NCBI RefSeq assembly: GCF_026151205.1
Contig: NC_087072.1
Span: 16,569,669 to 16,633,668 of the forward strand
DNA from: Bolinopsis microptera
Taxonomy: Eukaryota > Ctenophora > Tentaculata > Lobata > Bolinopsidae
Direction of reading: 5' to 3'
DNA: 64,000 bases
Shown: one piece after another, positions 50,558 through 62,068 of the stretch
Layout of the letters: each line of letters opens with the position of its first letter
Numbering within the stretch: position 1 is the stretch's first letter
Notes under the pieces: generated by a model
The model's database searches: none
The model's input: only the letters and a program-made list of their open reading frames with translations
Told to the model about the DNA's origin: nothing
Program-made: the position numbers and the translations under genes

Positions 50558-50984
50558 AAGACAAAATGCGAAGAGACCAAACGTACCACATTTACATTTA
50601 CAGCCCATGACCCGCGGCCGCATTTGAATAATCTAAACTGCACTCGAAACCAAGGAACTGGCAATGGTAAAATCTAAAACCAAAGCCAGTAGAGAATAGA
50701 ATTGTAAATTTTCTGTAGATGTTAGGGCGGAATGATTTTTACAGAGTCGAAAGAAAGTAGAATGACAATAGATTATTTTGCTTACAGTTTAAATCGATAG
50801 AGATGACTCTAACCAGCTTTGCGACTTTCATTTATAGTTTAAATAAATGACATCTTAAAAGTTTTTTATCTACTGAATTAACATTGTTAATCACCATGTT
50901 GTAACCATAGATCAAGGATTCTTTTAACATTTCAATATTACAACACTAGTATGTTTTGGTTGTCAAAGTTAAAAAAAATATGAA
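50558..50984 (+). other. Probable ferlin 3' UTR and spacer
   Basis: Non-coding sequence between the ferlin stop codon and the 3' end of the retrotransposon. It contains a candidate poly(A) signal. Confidence 0.5.
50842..50847 (+). terminator. Candidate ferlin polyadenylation signal
   Basis: AATAAA about 285 bp after the ferlin stop codon. It is a word match only, without cleavage-site evidence. Confidence 0.4.
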
Positions 50985-51039
50985 GCATGATGATGGTGGT
51001 TATGATGATGATGAAGATAATCTTGCTTGATTGACGATG

Positions 51040-51095
51040 TCAATCCGTCGAGATCGTTGCTCTGCGAAGCAGAGCAACGATCGTCGACGGATTGA
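51040..51095 (-). repeat. Strong hairpin near the retrotransposon 3' end
   Basis: Inverted arms of about 26 bp (tcaatccgtcga...ttgctctgc and its complement) with a 3-nt loop (gaa) and a single bulge. Non-LTR reverse transcriptases often recognise a 3' stem-loop on their RNA, so this could be that site; the role is inferred. Confidence 0.65.
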
Positions 51096-51890
51096 GATAA
51101 TTACTTTCATCACGCGCATTGTGAGCCGCGCCAAATGAAATTGATGACAATGTGCACTTTGGTAACCAATACGGTAATCTAGCACGTGTGGAGCTGAGAG
51201 CCGCGCACTGCTCCCGTATTGCTGGCAGGCAGCTGCAAAACTGACTGTCATGATTGATTGATTGGGAATCGAGCGGTTTACTCGATTAATGTTTACTCAA
51301 AATTATAATACAAACAGTAATAGATAGAAAATAGTAACGTTAAAGAATTCTTTTAAAAAACCCTCTGGAAAGGGCACTGCACACGGTTTATCAAAAAGTA
51401 CACTGTGATCATGAAGTACTATGAACTACAGATTTAAAAAACACAACGCTTCACGCTACACATGATATTACACATCCATAACCTATAGATTAAGAAGTTT
51501 AGAATTGCACTGAACAGCTTGGACTATTGATTTTAAAATTTTGTGCAAAATTTTACCATCAGTGATTAATGATTTTGGCCGGTAACTCAGCGCTTACAGT
51601 AATTATGAGTGCGCGATTGAGATTAATGTATGGAAAAAGAATTTAGCGGCAGTGAAATGCTTGCTTATCTACGCTAAGTGGGGGTAGTTATGCGAGCGGT
51701 TATTATATTGGTAGTCAGTAATTGCGAGTTGTCATTTAAATTTGTGTCATTTAGTGTAGTTTCTATGTGCTGGGTTGTGTGATTTTCATACTGCTCCCTG
51801 TTGCAAGCCATTAATTAGACAATAGACTTAATTTAAACTTAGATTATATTCGTTTCAGTTGAAATTCGATTCAGGTTAAATGTTAAAAGT

Positions 51891-54089
51891 TTAAATTTCA
51901 CGTCTAGACTGTCTTAGGCCAGGAACATTGTGCAGTAGGAATGGTTGCCACTCGTTAACATCACCATCACTTTGAAGATTAAGAAGCATTTTCTTGGCAC
52001 TACTCTTGAACAGATTTATCGAAAATAATGTCGGAAGTGTAGTAACGTCTGCTTTGTCTGCGAAGACAGAGAGCAGTGGTCCCTTGTAGAAAATACTGTT
52101 TTGAAAGTGTCTTTTCCCGTATAACTGGAGCCAGGAGCAGGCTGACGTGTGATCAGAAAGTTTTGTGGGTATGTCGACGGGAAAAGCTTGAGAGATGTTT
52201 TTGGGGACTAATTGTGGCATGCTTTTAACTTTATGCATCAAGATAATTGAGTTGTAAACGATAAGACCATGCACAGTGAGAATTTCATGTTCACTGAAAA
52301 ATGGCTTTGTGTGTTGTGGTAAGGCACCTTCCTTAAAGTAGTAGTTTACGAAGCCAGGCATAATAGCCCTTATTCCTTGCTTCTGTTTGCTGAATAAAGC
52401 ATCTATATGGCTTTTTGCAGCAAAACCCCATATCAATGAACAATAGTTTATATGAGACTGTACAAAGCTTTGGTATATCTGGAGTCTAACTTTAATCGGC
52501 AGCCGACTTTTTATTTTGTACATAATACCAATATACCGCATCATTTTCGCTTTAAGAGCAGTAATGTGACTGGTCCAGGTCAATTTTTCGTCAACAATTA
52601 CGCCAAGAAATCGGGCCTCAGTTTTTCGCTCAATAGTGGTGCCTGCAATTTGAATATTTACGTCAGGTGTTGAGGTTCTGTTGGGTGAGAGGAGCATGTA
52701 GCACGTTTTCTTAAGGTTTAACGAAAGACCATTTTGATCTACCCAGTTTATCAATAAAGGTGAAAATTCGGTCATCTTTTGTAGTATTTCTTGATGATTT
52801 TTACCTGAGATAATTATGTTTGCGTCGTCAGCATATAAAACAAATTTAGCGTACGATTTGATTTTTGGCATGTCATTGATATATATTATGAAAAGTAAAG
52901 GTCCTAAAATACTGCCTTGCGGCACTCCGTGTCTCATGGACTGTGAGGAAGAATTTGTGCCCCCTATTGAAACATACTGACTCCTGGAACTTAGATAAGA
53001 CTTGAACCATTGGTGTGCTAGTCCTCTTATGCCATAATGATACAGTTTGTCTAAGAGAATATCGTGGGAAATTACATCAAACGCTTTGCTAAAATCAAGT
53101 AGGAGGAGTAGAGAGACCTCTTTTTTGGAGAGGTTGTGTCTAATCGTGTTGGTTGCATCAAGGAGCGCATGTTCACACGACCGACCCGGCCGAAAACCGT
53201 ATTGTCCTTCAAATAAAGTGCTATGTCGCTCCAGGAAGTCAAGGACTCTTCTGTGCATGAGTTTCTCATAGATTTTTGAAAAGGTGCAGAGCAATGATAT
53301 TGGTCTGTAGTTTTTCACATCCAGTTTTGAGCCTCCCTTAAGGATAGGAACTACCTTTGCAATTTTCAGTGATGTCGGAAAGCAGCCTTCATTGAAGGAA
53401 GAATTTACTACATTTGAGAGTATTCCACAAAACTTAGGACAATCCTTGGCAATCTTGAGCGGCTCAACTTTTACATCCTGTGTGGCCTTATTTTTCAAGG
53501 TACATATTGTTCGTTGGATTTCGACAGGATCAGTGGGCGAGATGAACATGCTCTCCTCAACCTGGCTGTCTAAATATCTTGCATGCCCGCCAGGGTCGAA
53601 AGTGGTACGCGCACTGATCTGATCTTTGATTCTAGTTGCTATATTAGCAAAGTACGCGTTGAAATGTTCAGCAACATCGCGGTTCGAATTTATCAAGTTT
53701 CCATCATCTCTCCTCAATTTGAATTTGGAATTTTGCTTAGCTTTCCTGCCTAGAAGTTTATTTATCATCTCCCACTGTTTCTTGGAATTGTACTGATATT
53801 CTTCAAAGTATTTTTTGTGGTATTTGTCCCTTGCTAGATTGATATGTTTTTCACAAAAATTTTTCAATTTTTTGTACGTAGCATCATTTTTCTGTGTGGG
53901 GCAAACTGTGGATTCAAAATACATCAAGTTTTTTCGAGCACACGCGTCTTCAAGCCACGGCAGAATAAAAGGCTTGGGGTTTTTCCTTTCATTCATCCTT
54001 CTGACATGCTTAGATTTGATTGGATACGCGGTGTTATAGTGCTTGTTGTAAATTTCGTTGAACTTATCATACTGCTCATTAGCATCCAT
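51891..54089 (-). CDS. Reverse transcriptase of a non-LTR retrotransposon
   Basis: 732-residue open frame from the first Met. RT blocks in order: KVVPILKGG and NYRPISLL at about 245-267; QYGFRPGRSCEHAL at 296-309; motif A LLLDFSKAFD at 329-338; GVPQGSILGPLLF at 388-400; the catalytic YADD at 419-422; LNLKKT and FLGVIVD afterwards. A C-terminal part with ARAIMPG-like IRAIMPGF and many hydrophobic blocks follows. No LTR, protease or integrase is present. Motifs fit the CR1/L2/Jockey side of the non-LTR tree; the exact clade needs a tree. No stop or frameshift interrupts the RT, so the copy is young, though its 5' half is lost and it cannot move without help. Because the frame stays open upstream, the Met at 54089 is not the native start. 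Confidence 0.88.
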   Translation of the reverse strand: MDANEQYDKFNEIYNKHYNTAYPIKSKHVRRMNERKNPKPFILPWLEDACARKNLMYFESTVCPTQKNDATYKKLKNFCEKHINLARDKYHKKYFEEYQYNSKKQWEMINKLLGRKAKQNSKFKLRRDDGNLINSNRDVAEHFNAYFANIATRIKDQISARTTFDPGGHARYLDSQVEESMFISPTDPVEIQRTICTLKNKATQDVKVEPLKIAKDCPKFCGILSNVVNSSFNEGCFPTSLKIAKVVPILKGGSKLDVKNYRPISLLCTFSKIYEKLMHRRVLDFLERHSTLFEGQYGFRPGRSCEHALLDATNTIRHNLSKKEVSLLLLLDFSKAFDVISHDILLDKLYHYGIRGLAHQWFKSYLSSRSQYVSIGGTNSSSQSMRHGVPQGSILGPLLFIIYINDMPKIKSYAKFVLYADDANIIISGKNHQEILQKMTEFSPLLINWVDQNGLSLNLKKTCYMLLSPNRTSTPDVNIQIAGTTIERKTEARFLGVIVDEKLTWTSHITALKAKMMRYIGIMYKIKSRLPIKVRLQIYQSFVQSHINYCSLIWGFAAKSHIDALFSKQKQGIRAIMPGFVNYYFKEGALPQHTKPFFSEHEILTVHGLIVYNSIILMHKVKSMPQLVPKNISQAFPVDIPTKLSDHTSACSWLQLYGKRHFQNSIFYKGPLLSVFADKADVTTLPTLFSINLFKSSAKKMLLNLQSDGDVNEWQPFLLHNVPGLRQSRREI

Positions 54090-54237
54090 GTTTGATGTTA
54101 TTTGCTCCCAATTTTCAGCGTCGATCAGTTCGTAAAATTTTAAGTTATTAGCGGCGTTGAATGCACGTGTATCACGCTTTTGTGATCGTTCGGTTTTGGA
54201 TCGATCATTAGGCTCATGGTAGTCGGGTGCCGCGCGG

Positions 54238-54267
54238 ACTTATCGCTCGGTCGATCGAGCGATAAGT
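54238..54267. repeat. 30-bp palindrome at the retrotransposon truncation point
   Basis: Arms acttatcgctcg and cgagcgataagt are perfect complements around gtcgat. It lies exactly where the reverse-transcriptase reading frame closes. It may mark a fold-back or rearrangement made at insertion. Confidence 0.65.
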
Positions 54268-54386
54268 AGCTCCTTATCGCTCGTGCGCGTCGTCACTTCA
54301 AGCACAATTGCGCGTCGTATCGTACTCGATGCTTGCCAAAGAGCTTTAATACTTTGGTTTTGGCGTGTTACATCTGAAGTCCAGAA

Positions 54387-55340
54387 GATGAATCCGAGAT
54401 TGTGGAACCAGATGATACGGTTTTTGAGGCATTTTGATACGGTCATTTCAGTCTTTTAAAGTAGTTTCAGAGTGCTGGAAATGGTTGTACGGTGTAGGGG
54501 GATGTGTTTACTAACTATTTTGACGTCAAAATTGTCGCCAGAGGCTCCCTGAGTCATGGAATGAACGGAATGAACAAAAATGAATTTTTTTTCTAAAACT
54601 CGTCGGATTGCCCCAAAACAGGTCGGAATCGTTTGGTATTGACCCTTATAGTGTTCCTACAAAGTTTGGTGGCCCTAGCACTCCCAGAACGCCCACTAGA
54701 GACTTAATTCCATTTCCGTATCAAAAAGCTGGTTCCTGAGTATCCGATATTGATACGGTCATTTCAGTCTGTTAAAGGGGCTGCAGAGTGCTGGAGATGA
54801 TTGTACGGTGTAGGGGGATGTGTTTACTAACTATTTTGACGTCAAAATAGTCGCCCAAGACTCCCTGAGTCATGGAATGAACGGAATGAACAAAAATGAA
54901 TTTTTTTTTCTAAAACTCGTCGGATTGCCCCAAAACAGGTCGGAATCGTTTGGTATTGACCCTTATAGTGTTCCTACAAAGTTTGGTGGCCCTAGCACTC
55001 CCAGAACGCCCACTAGAGACTTAATTCCATTTCCGTATCAAAAAGCTGGTTCCTGAGTATCCGATATTGATACGGTCATTTCAGTCTGTTAAAGGGGCTG
55101 CAGAGTGCTGGAGATGATTGTACGGTGTAGGGGGATGTGTTTACTAAATATTTTGACGTCAAAATAGTCGCCCAAGACTCCCTGAGTCATGGAATGAACG
55201 AAATGATCAAAAATGAACATTTTTATAAAACTCGTCGGATGGCCCCAAAACAGGTAGGAATCGTTTGGTATTGACCCTAATAGTGTTCCCACAAAGTTTT
55301 GTGGCACTAGCACTCCCAGAACACCCATTATACCCTTGGC
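54387..55340 (+). repeat. ~316-bp tandem repeat, cluster 1 (about 3 units)
   Basis: The word gatacggtcatttcag recurs at 54436, 54752 and 55069, a period of 316-317 bp. Each unit contains acggtgtagggggatgtg, a ttttgacgtcaaaa palindrome and cctagcactcccagaac. The last unit is more diverged. The same unit is found in reverse on the other side of the next gene (58405-58875), so the two clusters act like inverted terminal repeats around it. Open frames here are shadows. Confidence 0.9.
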
Positions 55341-55774
55341 TGGATTCAAGAATTTAGAACCAGTTGAGCAGATAAAACGGATTTTGAGAAATTTTGTCTG
55401 CTTGTGTTGTTGCAGAGAGTTGAATTTGGTTCAACAGTATTCAAACAAGATGTGTTCCAACTTAGTTTTGTAGCCCTACCAGTTTCAGAACGTCCACTAG
55501 AATCCGGTTCCATTTTCTTCCAAGAAGCTGTAGACAAGGTTGTTTGAAATTTAAATTTAACCTCTCTGGTAATACAACTTTTTACTTGGATGGATTTCAA
55601 TAATTAAAGAGAGCAGATTGTTACTTTGTTATTTTTGAGATTTGATTTTTTGATATCATATGTATAAATGTATAAATCAGTTTCTACAAATTATAACAGC
55701 AATTGGCAGTAATAAAGCGGTAGTAATAGTTTTGCACAACATCAATCATAATATCATTCAATACTTCAATACCT
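55341..55774. other. Spacer between repeat cluster 1 and hexapeptide-repeat gene
   Basis: AT-rich sequence in which the 3' UTR of the minus-strand gene should lie. A worn repeat-related word (cgtccactagaatccggttc) occurs near 55490. Confidence 0.4.
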
Positions 55775-57865
55775 TCAAAATAATTTAACTCGGTTATAAT
55801 AATTTAAACGCAGATCTAAAAGAACTAAGCACAGTAGTAGGATGAACTTCCAGGCAAGGTTGGAGGAAGGTAGAGGTGAAGCTGTGGGTAAGGATAGTAG
55901 GCTGGGAAGGATCCATTTCTGATCCAGAGCTGATGATTTGGGTTGAACTGATGATTTAGGTGGTACAGATGATTTGGGTTGAGCTGATGATTTGGGTTGA
56001 GTTGATGATTTGGGTTGAACTGATGATTTGGGTTGAGCTGATGATTTTGGTTGAGCTGAAGATTTAGGTTGAGCTGATGATTTGGGTTGAACTGATGATT
56101 TGGGTTGAGCTGATGATTTGGGTTGAACTGATGATTTGGGTTGAGCTGATGATTTGGGTTGAACTGATGATTTGGGTTGAACTGATGATTTGGGTAGAAC
56201 TGATGACTTGGGTTGGGCTGATGATTTGGGTTGAACTGATGATTTAGGTGGTACAGATGATTTGGGTTGAGCTGATGATTTGGGTTGAGTTGATGATTTG
56301 GGTTGAACTGATGATTTTGGTTGAGCTGAAGATTTTGGTTGAGCTGAAGATTTGGGTTGATCTGATGATTTGGGTTGAGCTGATGATTTGGGTTGAGCTG
56401 ATGATTTGGGTTGGGCTGATGATTTGGGTTGAACTGATGATTTAGGTGGTACAGATGATTTGGGTTGAGCTGATGATTTGGGTTGAGCTGATGATTTTGG
56501 TTGAGCTGAAGATTTAGGTTGAGCTGATGATTTGGGTTGAACTGATGATTTGGGTTGAGCTGATGATTTGGGTTGAACTGATGATTTGGGTTGAGCTGAT
56601 GATTTGAGTTGAACTGATGATTTGGGTTGAGCTGATGATTTGGGTAGAACTGATGACTTGGGTTGGGCTGATGATTTGGGTTGAACTGATGATTTAGGTG
56701 GTACAGATGATTTGGGTTGAGCTGATGATTTGGGTTGAGTTGATGATTTGGGTTGAACTGATGATTTTGGTTGAGCTGAAGATTTTGGTTGAGCTGAAGA
56801 TTTGGGTTGAGCTGATGATTTGGGTTGAGCTGATGATTTGGGTTGAGCTGATGATTTGGGTTGAGCTGATGATTTGGGTTGAGCTGATGATTTAGGTGGT
56901 ACAGATGAGTTGGGTGGTACAGATGAGTTGGGTGGTACAGATGAGTTGGGTGGTACAGATGAGTTGGGTGGTACAGATGAGTTGGGTGGTACAGATGAGT
57001 TGGGTGGTACAGATGAGTTGGGTGGTACAGATGATTTGGATGAGGGACGAGAGGAAGACAGTTCCTTAATACAATCTAGACTATGTTTGGAAATAGATGG
57101 ATCAATCTTTACATAATCAGAAAACTTAGGCAAATCTATATCTGAACGTTTCAACTTCTTACTCTTAAACTTAGGTGCTTGCTCGAAATCCTCGTCTGAG
57201 TCGACAGAGGGTTTGACTGAATGTTTACGTGACTGATTATCTAACTTGGCACCTAGTTCCTTCCTATTCTGGAGTACCTGTTCGGCAGAACAAATCATAA
57301 CAGAGTACGACTTGTCTGCCCGAACTTCCTCAACAGAATGAAACAACTGGTCAGAGTATCTAACTAAAATCTTAGAACTTATGGAGGTGTGGAAACTTGC
57401 AACTATTCCATCTAATACTTTCTGGCTCTCCAAGAGATTAAACTTAAGAGACCTATCAGTTATTATGCAGCTATATAAATTTAAGAGAGCCTCTACAGAG
57501 CCATCCTTATCTAGTGAGCAGTGGTCAGAACATTAATATACATCTAAAGTGTGCTTACAGGGGAAAAAGTGCTTAAAGAACTGTTGCAACTTATCAGATA
57601 AAGGAAACATGAGCTGAACTAAGGAACTACAAAACAATCTAACGTGGGGTATCTTAGGACCTGACTTAAGATCAGAAATGAACACATAAGAACCACACTC
57701 TAACCGCAGTACTACAGAGGAGCACACGGTCAGGGGGTCAGAATAAGCATGTGATAAAGGAGGCAAAGCATCCTGCATATTATGATAATATACACCTAAA
57801 GATGAATCGAACTTGTGGGAGTCACGAATGAGCTCAACCACGGCATTTACCTGAGATGTATCCAT
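55775..57865 (-). CDS. Hexapeptide-repeat protein, left copy
   Basis: No family recognised. Two open segments in the same frame, 57865-57559 and 57510-55775, are separated by one TAA. Removing a 48-nt GT-AG intron (57511-57558, donor t/gtaagc, acceptor ctcactag) gives one frame of about 680 residues. Residues 1-230 are a globular-looking, conserved part, with acidic and basic stretches (VDSDEDFE; KFKSKKLKR, a possible nuclear signal). After that come seven SVPPNS units and then some 50 units of S-A/V-Q-P-K-S (18 bp each), ending in a hydrophobic C terminus (WKFILLLCLVLL). The alternative is read-through of the TAA, or a dying gene. The second copy at 62069 has the same structure, which argues for function. 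A TATA box lies about 315 bp upstream. Confidence 0.6.
55930..57045 (-). repeat. 18-bp coding tandem array, left copy
   Basis: About 62 units of 18 bp. The first seven (57045 down to about 56910) read tctgtaccacccaactca in the coding sense, the rest mostly aaatcatcagctcaaccc with A/V/T/D/L variants. Higher-order blocks of about 450 bp are repeated (56248-56445 resembles 56698-56895). Confidence 0.9.
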
Positions 57866-58179
57866 AGGGAGTAGTCGTGTTGACTGAGTTAGCTGTAAAA
57901 AACAGCCAATAAGTAAAACTCAGATAGGGAGAAGTGTAGTCAAAGAACTGGTTGAAGGAAACAACACAGTCCAGATAGGAGTAGGAAGGGAGGACTCAGA
58001 ACTAGTTGTAGAAAACAACGTAGTTTAGAGTAAAGTAGGCAAAGAAGACAGGCACGTAGCGTAAACTACAAAATAAAAATGTGTATTTGAAAGATAGAGC
58101 TTAAAGTTGAAATGTCAAAAGATTGTACTCAGTGTGTGAAATAGTAAACTGAAACCGGGTGAGCTATATTTCACGAGGG

Positions 58180-58187
58180 TATTTATA
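58180..58187 (-). promoter_or_regulatory. TATA box of left hexapeptide-repeat gene
   Basis: Read on the minus strand it is cgggTATAAATAccctcg, about 315 bp before the start codon. The same box is at 61747-61754 in front of the right copy. The flanking ggg and ccc make it a short palindrome. Confidence 0.5.
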
Positions 58188-58404
58188 CCCGCTTCATCGT
58201 GACAGGGATAACGAGCCAATTGTTTACAAACAAGCAGCAAGCATGTGAATCCTTCTTGATAAGGTTCAGATCACGTTTGATCGCATGCAGGGTTCTTGTC
58301 TCCGATAGATCAGATCATTGTCTTCTAAGAAGATCATATCCTCGTTCTTGCCCCCTCTGGCTCCAGTGGATCTCATCATTACTCGATAAGCATCGGATCA
58401 AATG

Positions 58405-58875
58405 ATTGCCTCAAAAACCGTATCATCTGGTTCCACAATCTCGGATACTCAGGAACCAGCTTTTTGATACGGAAATGGAACCAAGTCTCTAGTGGGCGTT
58501 CTGGGAGTGCTAGGGCCACCAAACTTTGCAGGAACACTATTAGGGTCAATACCAAACGATTCCGATCTGTTTTGGGGCAATCCGACGAGTTTAGAAAAAA
58601 TTTCATTTTTGTTCATTCCGTTCATTCCATGACTCAGGGAGCCTCTGGCGACAATTTTGACGTCAAAATAGTTAGTAAACACATCCCCCTACACCGTACA
58701 ACCATTTCCAGCACTCTGAAACTACTTTAACAGACTGAAATGACTGTATCAAAATGCCTCAAAAACCGTATCATCTGGTTCCACAATCTCGGATACTCAG
58801 GAACCAGCTTTTTGATACGGAAATGGAACCAAGTCTCTAGTGGGCGTTCTGGGAGTGCTAGGGCCACCAAACTTA
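58405..58875 (-). repeat. ~340-bp tandem repeat, cluster 2 (about 1.4 units)
   Basis: Inverted version of the units in cluster 1, with the extra piece gagattgtggaaccagatga that lengthens the unit to 340 bp. It lies just upstream of the left hexapeptide gene. Matching short frames on both strands are non-coding. Confidence 0.9.
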
Positions 58876-60721
58876 GGCATCCAATCTTTGCAGTTGTTTC
58901 TTTCATGGTAGTTGCGAGCGTCTATACTTTCAGTCTTTAGCTTGCTCATTTTGTATTTACATCATTTGTACAAGACTAGATGGTAGCCATGTTCTGTGTC
59001 CTAAACCTAACTTTAGTGTGCATGTTATCTATTATGTTGGTCTCAGTTTAAACCTGAAAGCCATTGAATATGTTTGCCACTGCTTCTCAGCTGATCATAA
59101 ATAATTTAAAATAGGGTTCAGTGTTCTGACCATTTGTGTATGTAGATGAAGCAAGGTCAGGAACCCAGCACGGTGAAGGATTAGGCCGGTTATCTAGCAA
59201 AGATCTCTGTCACTATACTTTTGTTGCTCAGTATCATTAGTATCATCATTGAAGATTGTGCATACACAACTTTATTAAAGTAAATGTTAGACAGTGTTAT
59301 TTCGAATACATCCCAGCACAAATATTATCAGCTTCATCAATCTTGATATCTTAGCGATGACCCTGGTCAAACAATTTAAAACTTCTGTAATTTCATTTCT
59401 AGTATGCGTATAGGAAATCGATAAGGCTTTAAAATGATATGTTCGGCGACCTTTCAGCTCAATCACGAGACTCAGTAGGAGTGATTGAACTGCAAGGGAC
59501 AATTGAGGCTAACGAATTAGCAGTTTCAAGTTAAGTTTAATATAATAACGAATTAATTATAATAACCAATGAATTATACAGGTTGTACGTACACGCCACA
59601 GAATTAAAAACGTTCTGATCGAGCTGCACTTGCACTTATGAGCTGAACGTTTGCGGAGTTAAAATCGCAAGCTACCAACGCGATACTTCCAAATATAGTT
59701 GCGCGGCTTATTAGTAAAATTAAAAATTAGCTTTCGAATGTTTATTGTTTATTTTGATTTTGTTGCATATTGTTTTCAATTAAATTATATCTAATTTACA
59801 ATTTATAAATAAAATGTATACTGAATACAACAATTTTTTTAAAATCTAATTATAGTCTGAAGCTAATTTTTAATTTTACCTATAAGCCGCGCAATTGCCT
59901 TTTGAAAGTTTCGCGTTTGTAGCTCGCGATTGTAACTCCGCAAACGTTCAGCTCATCAGTGCAAGTGCAGCTCGATCAGAACGTTTTTAATTCTGTGGCG
60001 TGTACGTACAACCTGTATAATTCATTGGTTATTATAATTAATTCGTTATTATATTAAACTTTACTTGAAACTGCTAATTCGTTAGCCTCAATTGTCCCTT
60101 GCAGTTCAATCACTCCTACTGAGTCTCGTGATTGAGCTGAAAGGTCGCCGAACATATCATTTTAAAGCCTTATCGATTTCCTATACGCATACTAGAAATG
60201 AAATTACAGAAGTTTTAAATTGTTTGACCAGGGTCATCGTTAAGATATCAAGATTGATGAAGCTGATAATATTTGTGCTGGGATGTATTCGAAATAACAC
60301 TGTCTAACATTTACTTTAATAAAGTTGTGTATGCACAATCTTCAATGATGATACTAATGATACTGAGCAACAAAAGTATAGTGACAGAGATCTTTGCTAG
60401 ATAACCGGCCTAATCCTTCACCGTGCTGGGTTCCTGACCTTGCTTCATCTACATACACAAATGGTCAGAACACTGAACCCTATTTTAAATTATTTATGAT
60501 CAGCTGAGAAGCAGTGGCAAACATATTCAATGGCTTTCAGGTTTAAACTGAGACCAACATAATAGATAACATGCACACTAAAGTTAGGTTTAGGACACAG
60601 AACATGGCTACCATCTAGTCTTGTACAAATGATGTAAATACAAAATGAGCAAGCTAAAGACTGAAAGTATAGACGCTCGCAACTACCATGAAAGAAACAA
60701 CTGCAAAGATTGGATGCCTAA
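58876..60721. other. Inner part of the palindrome, no gene
   Basis: Contains the inner arms and the ~115-bp AT-rich spacer (about 59741-59855). The two ~71-residue open frames that mirror each other across the centre (59287-59502 and 60092-60307) have no recognisable domain, and their matching merely reflects the inverted duplication. Confidence 0.5.
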
Positions 60722-61528
60722 GTTTGGTGGCCCTAGCACTCCCAGAACGCCCACTAGAGACTTGGTTCCATTTCCGTATCAAAAAGCTGGTTCCTGAGTA
60801 TCCGAGATTGTGGAACCAGATGATACGGTTTTTGAGGCATTTTGATACGGTCATTTCAGTCTGTTAAAGTAGTTTCAGAGTGCTGGAAATGGTTGTACGG
60901 TGTAGGGGGATGTGTTTACTAACTATTTTGACGTCAAAATTGTCGCCAGAGGCTCCCTGAGTCATGGAATGAACAAAAATGAAATTTTTTCTAAAACTCG
61001 TCGGATTGCCCCAAAACAGATCGGAATCGTTTGGTATTGACCCTAATAGTGTTCCTGCAAAGTTTGGTGGCCCTAGCACTCCCAGAACGCCCACTAGAGA
61101 CTTGGTTCCATTTCCGTATCAAAAAGCTGGTTCCTGAGTATCCGAGATTGTGGAACCAGATGATACGGTTTTTGAGGCATTTTGATACAGTCATTTCAGT
61201 CTGTTAAAGTAGTTTCAGAGTGCTGGAAATGGTTGTACGGTGTAGGGGGATGTGTTTACTAACTATTTTGACGTCAAAATTGTCGCCAGAGGCTCCCTGA
61301 GTCATGGAATGAACGGAATAACAAAAATGAAATTTTTTTCTAAACTCGTCGGATTGCCCCAAAACAGATCGGAATCGTTTGGTATTGACCCTAATAGTGT
61401 TCCTGCAAAGTTTGGTGGCCCTAGCACTCCCAGAACGCCCACTAGAGACTTGGTTCCATTTCCGTATCAAAAAGCTGGTTCCTGAGTATCCGAGATTGTG
61501 GAACCAGATGATACGGTTTTTGAGGCAA
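60722..61528 (+). repeat. ~340-bp tandem repeat, cluster 3 (about 2.4 units)
   Basis: Units with anchors gatacggtcatttcag at 60844 and gatacagtcatttcag at 61184, a period of 340 bp. It is the right-arm partner of cluster 2 and has one unit more. Orientation is opposite to cluster 2 and equal to cluster 1. Confidence 0.9.
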
Positions 61529-61746
61529 TCATTTGATCCGATGCTTATCGAGTAATGATGAGATCCACTGGAGCCAGAGGGGGCAAGAACGAGGATATGA
61601 TCTTCTTAGAAGACAATGATCTGATCTATCGGAGACAAGAACCCTGCATGCGATCAAACGTGATCTGAACCTTATCAAGAAGGATTCACATGCTTGCTGC
61701 TTGTTTGTAAACAATTGGCTCGTTATCCCTGTCACGATGAAGCGGG

Positions 61747-61754
61747 TATAAATA
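61747..61754 (+). promoter_or_regulatory. TATA box of right hexapeptide-repeat gene
   Basis: TATAAATA inside gcgggTATAAATAccctcg, about 315 bp before the start codon at 62069. It mirrors the left copy exactly. Confidence 0.5.
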
Positions 61755-62068
61755 CCCTCGTGAAATATAGCTCACCCGGTTTCAGTTTACTATTTCACAC
61801 ACTGAGTACAATCTTTTGACATTTCAACTTTAAGCTCTATCTTTCAAATACACATTTTTATTTTGTAGTTTACGCTACGTGCCTGTCTTCTTTGCCTACT
61901 TTACTCTAAACTACGTTGTTTTCTACAACTAGTTCTGAGTCCTCCCTTCCTACTCCTATCTGGACTGTGTTGTTTCCTACAACCAGTTCTTTGACTACAC
62001 TTCTCCCTATCTGAGTTTTACTTATTGGCTGTTTTTTACAGCTAACTCAGTCAACACGACTACTCCCT

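Larger units (their letters stand above)
50985..54237 (-). mobile_element. 5'-truncated non-LTR retrotransposon (CR1/L2/Jockey-like)
   Basis: Minus-strand element whose reverse-transcriptase frame is open. The frame continues upstream of its first Met to about 54237 with about 49 residues that read like the end of an apurinic endonuclease, then meets a stop; the rest of the endonuclease and ORF1 are missing, as is usual after incomplete target-primed reverse transcription. The 3' UTR is about 0.9 kb and ends in a strong hairpin followed by a (CAT)n-like tail near 50990-51015. The exact 3' end is estimated from that tail. Confidence 0.75.

Noticed and set aside
51000-51251. 83-residue minus-strand frame
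   Set aside because: Lies in the 3' UTR and hairpin of the retrotransposon, with a low-complexity serine tail.
54820-55349. Frames such as MFTNYFDVKIV... in the 316-340-bp repeats
   Set aside because: They occur on both strands of every unit, shift between copies by indels, and have no domain.
56248-56895. Plus-strand ELMIWV repeat frames
   Set aside because: Antisense shadows of the 18-bp coding array.
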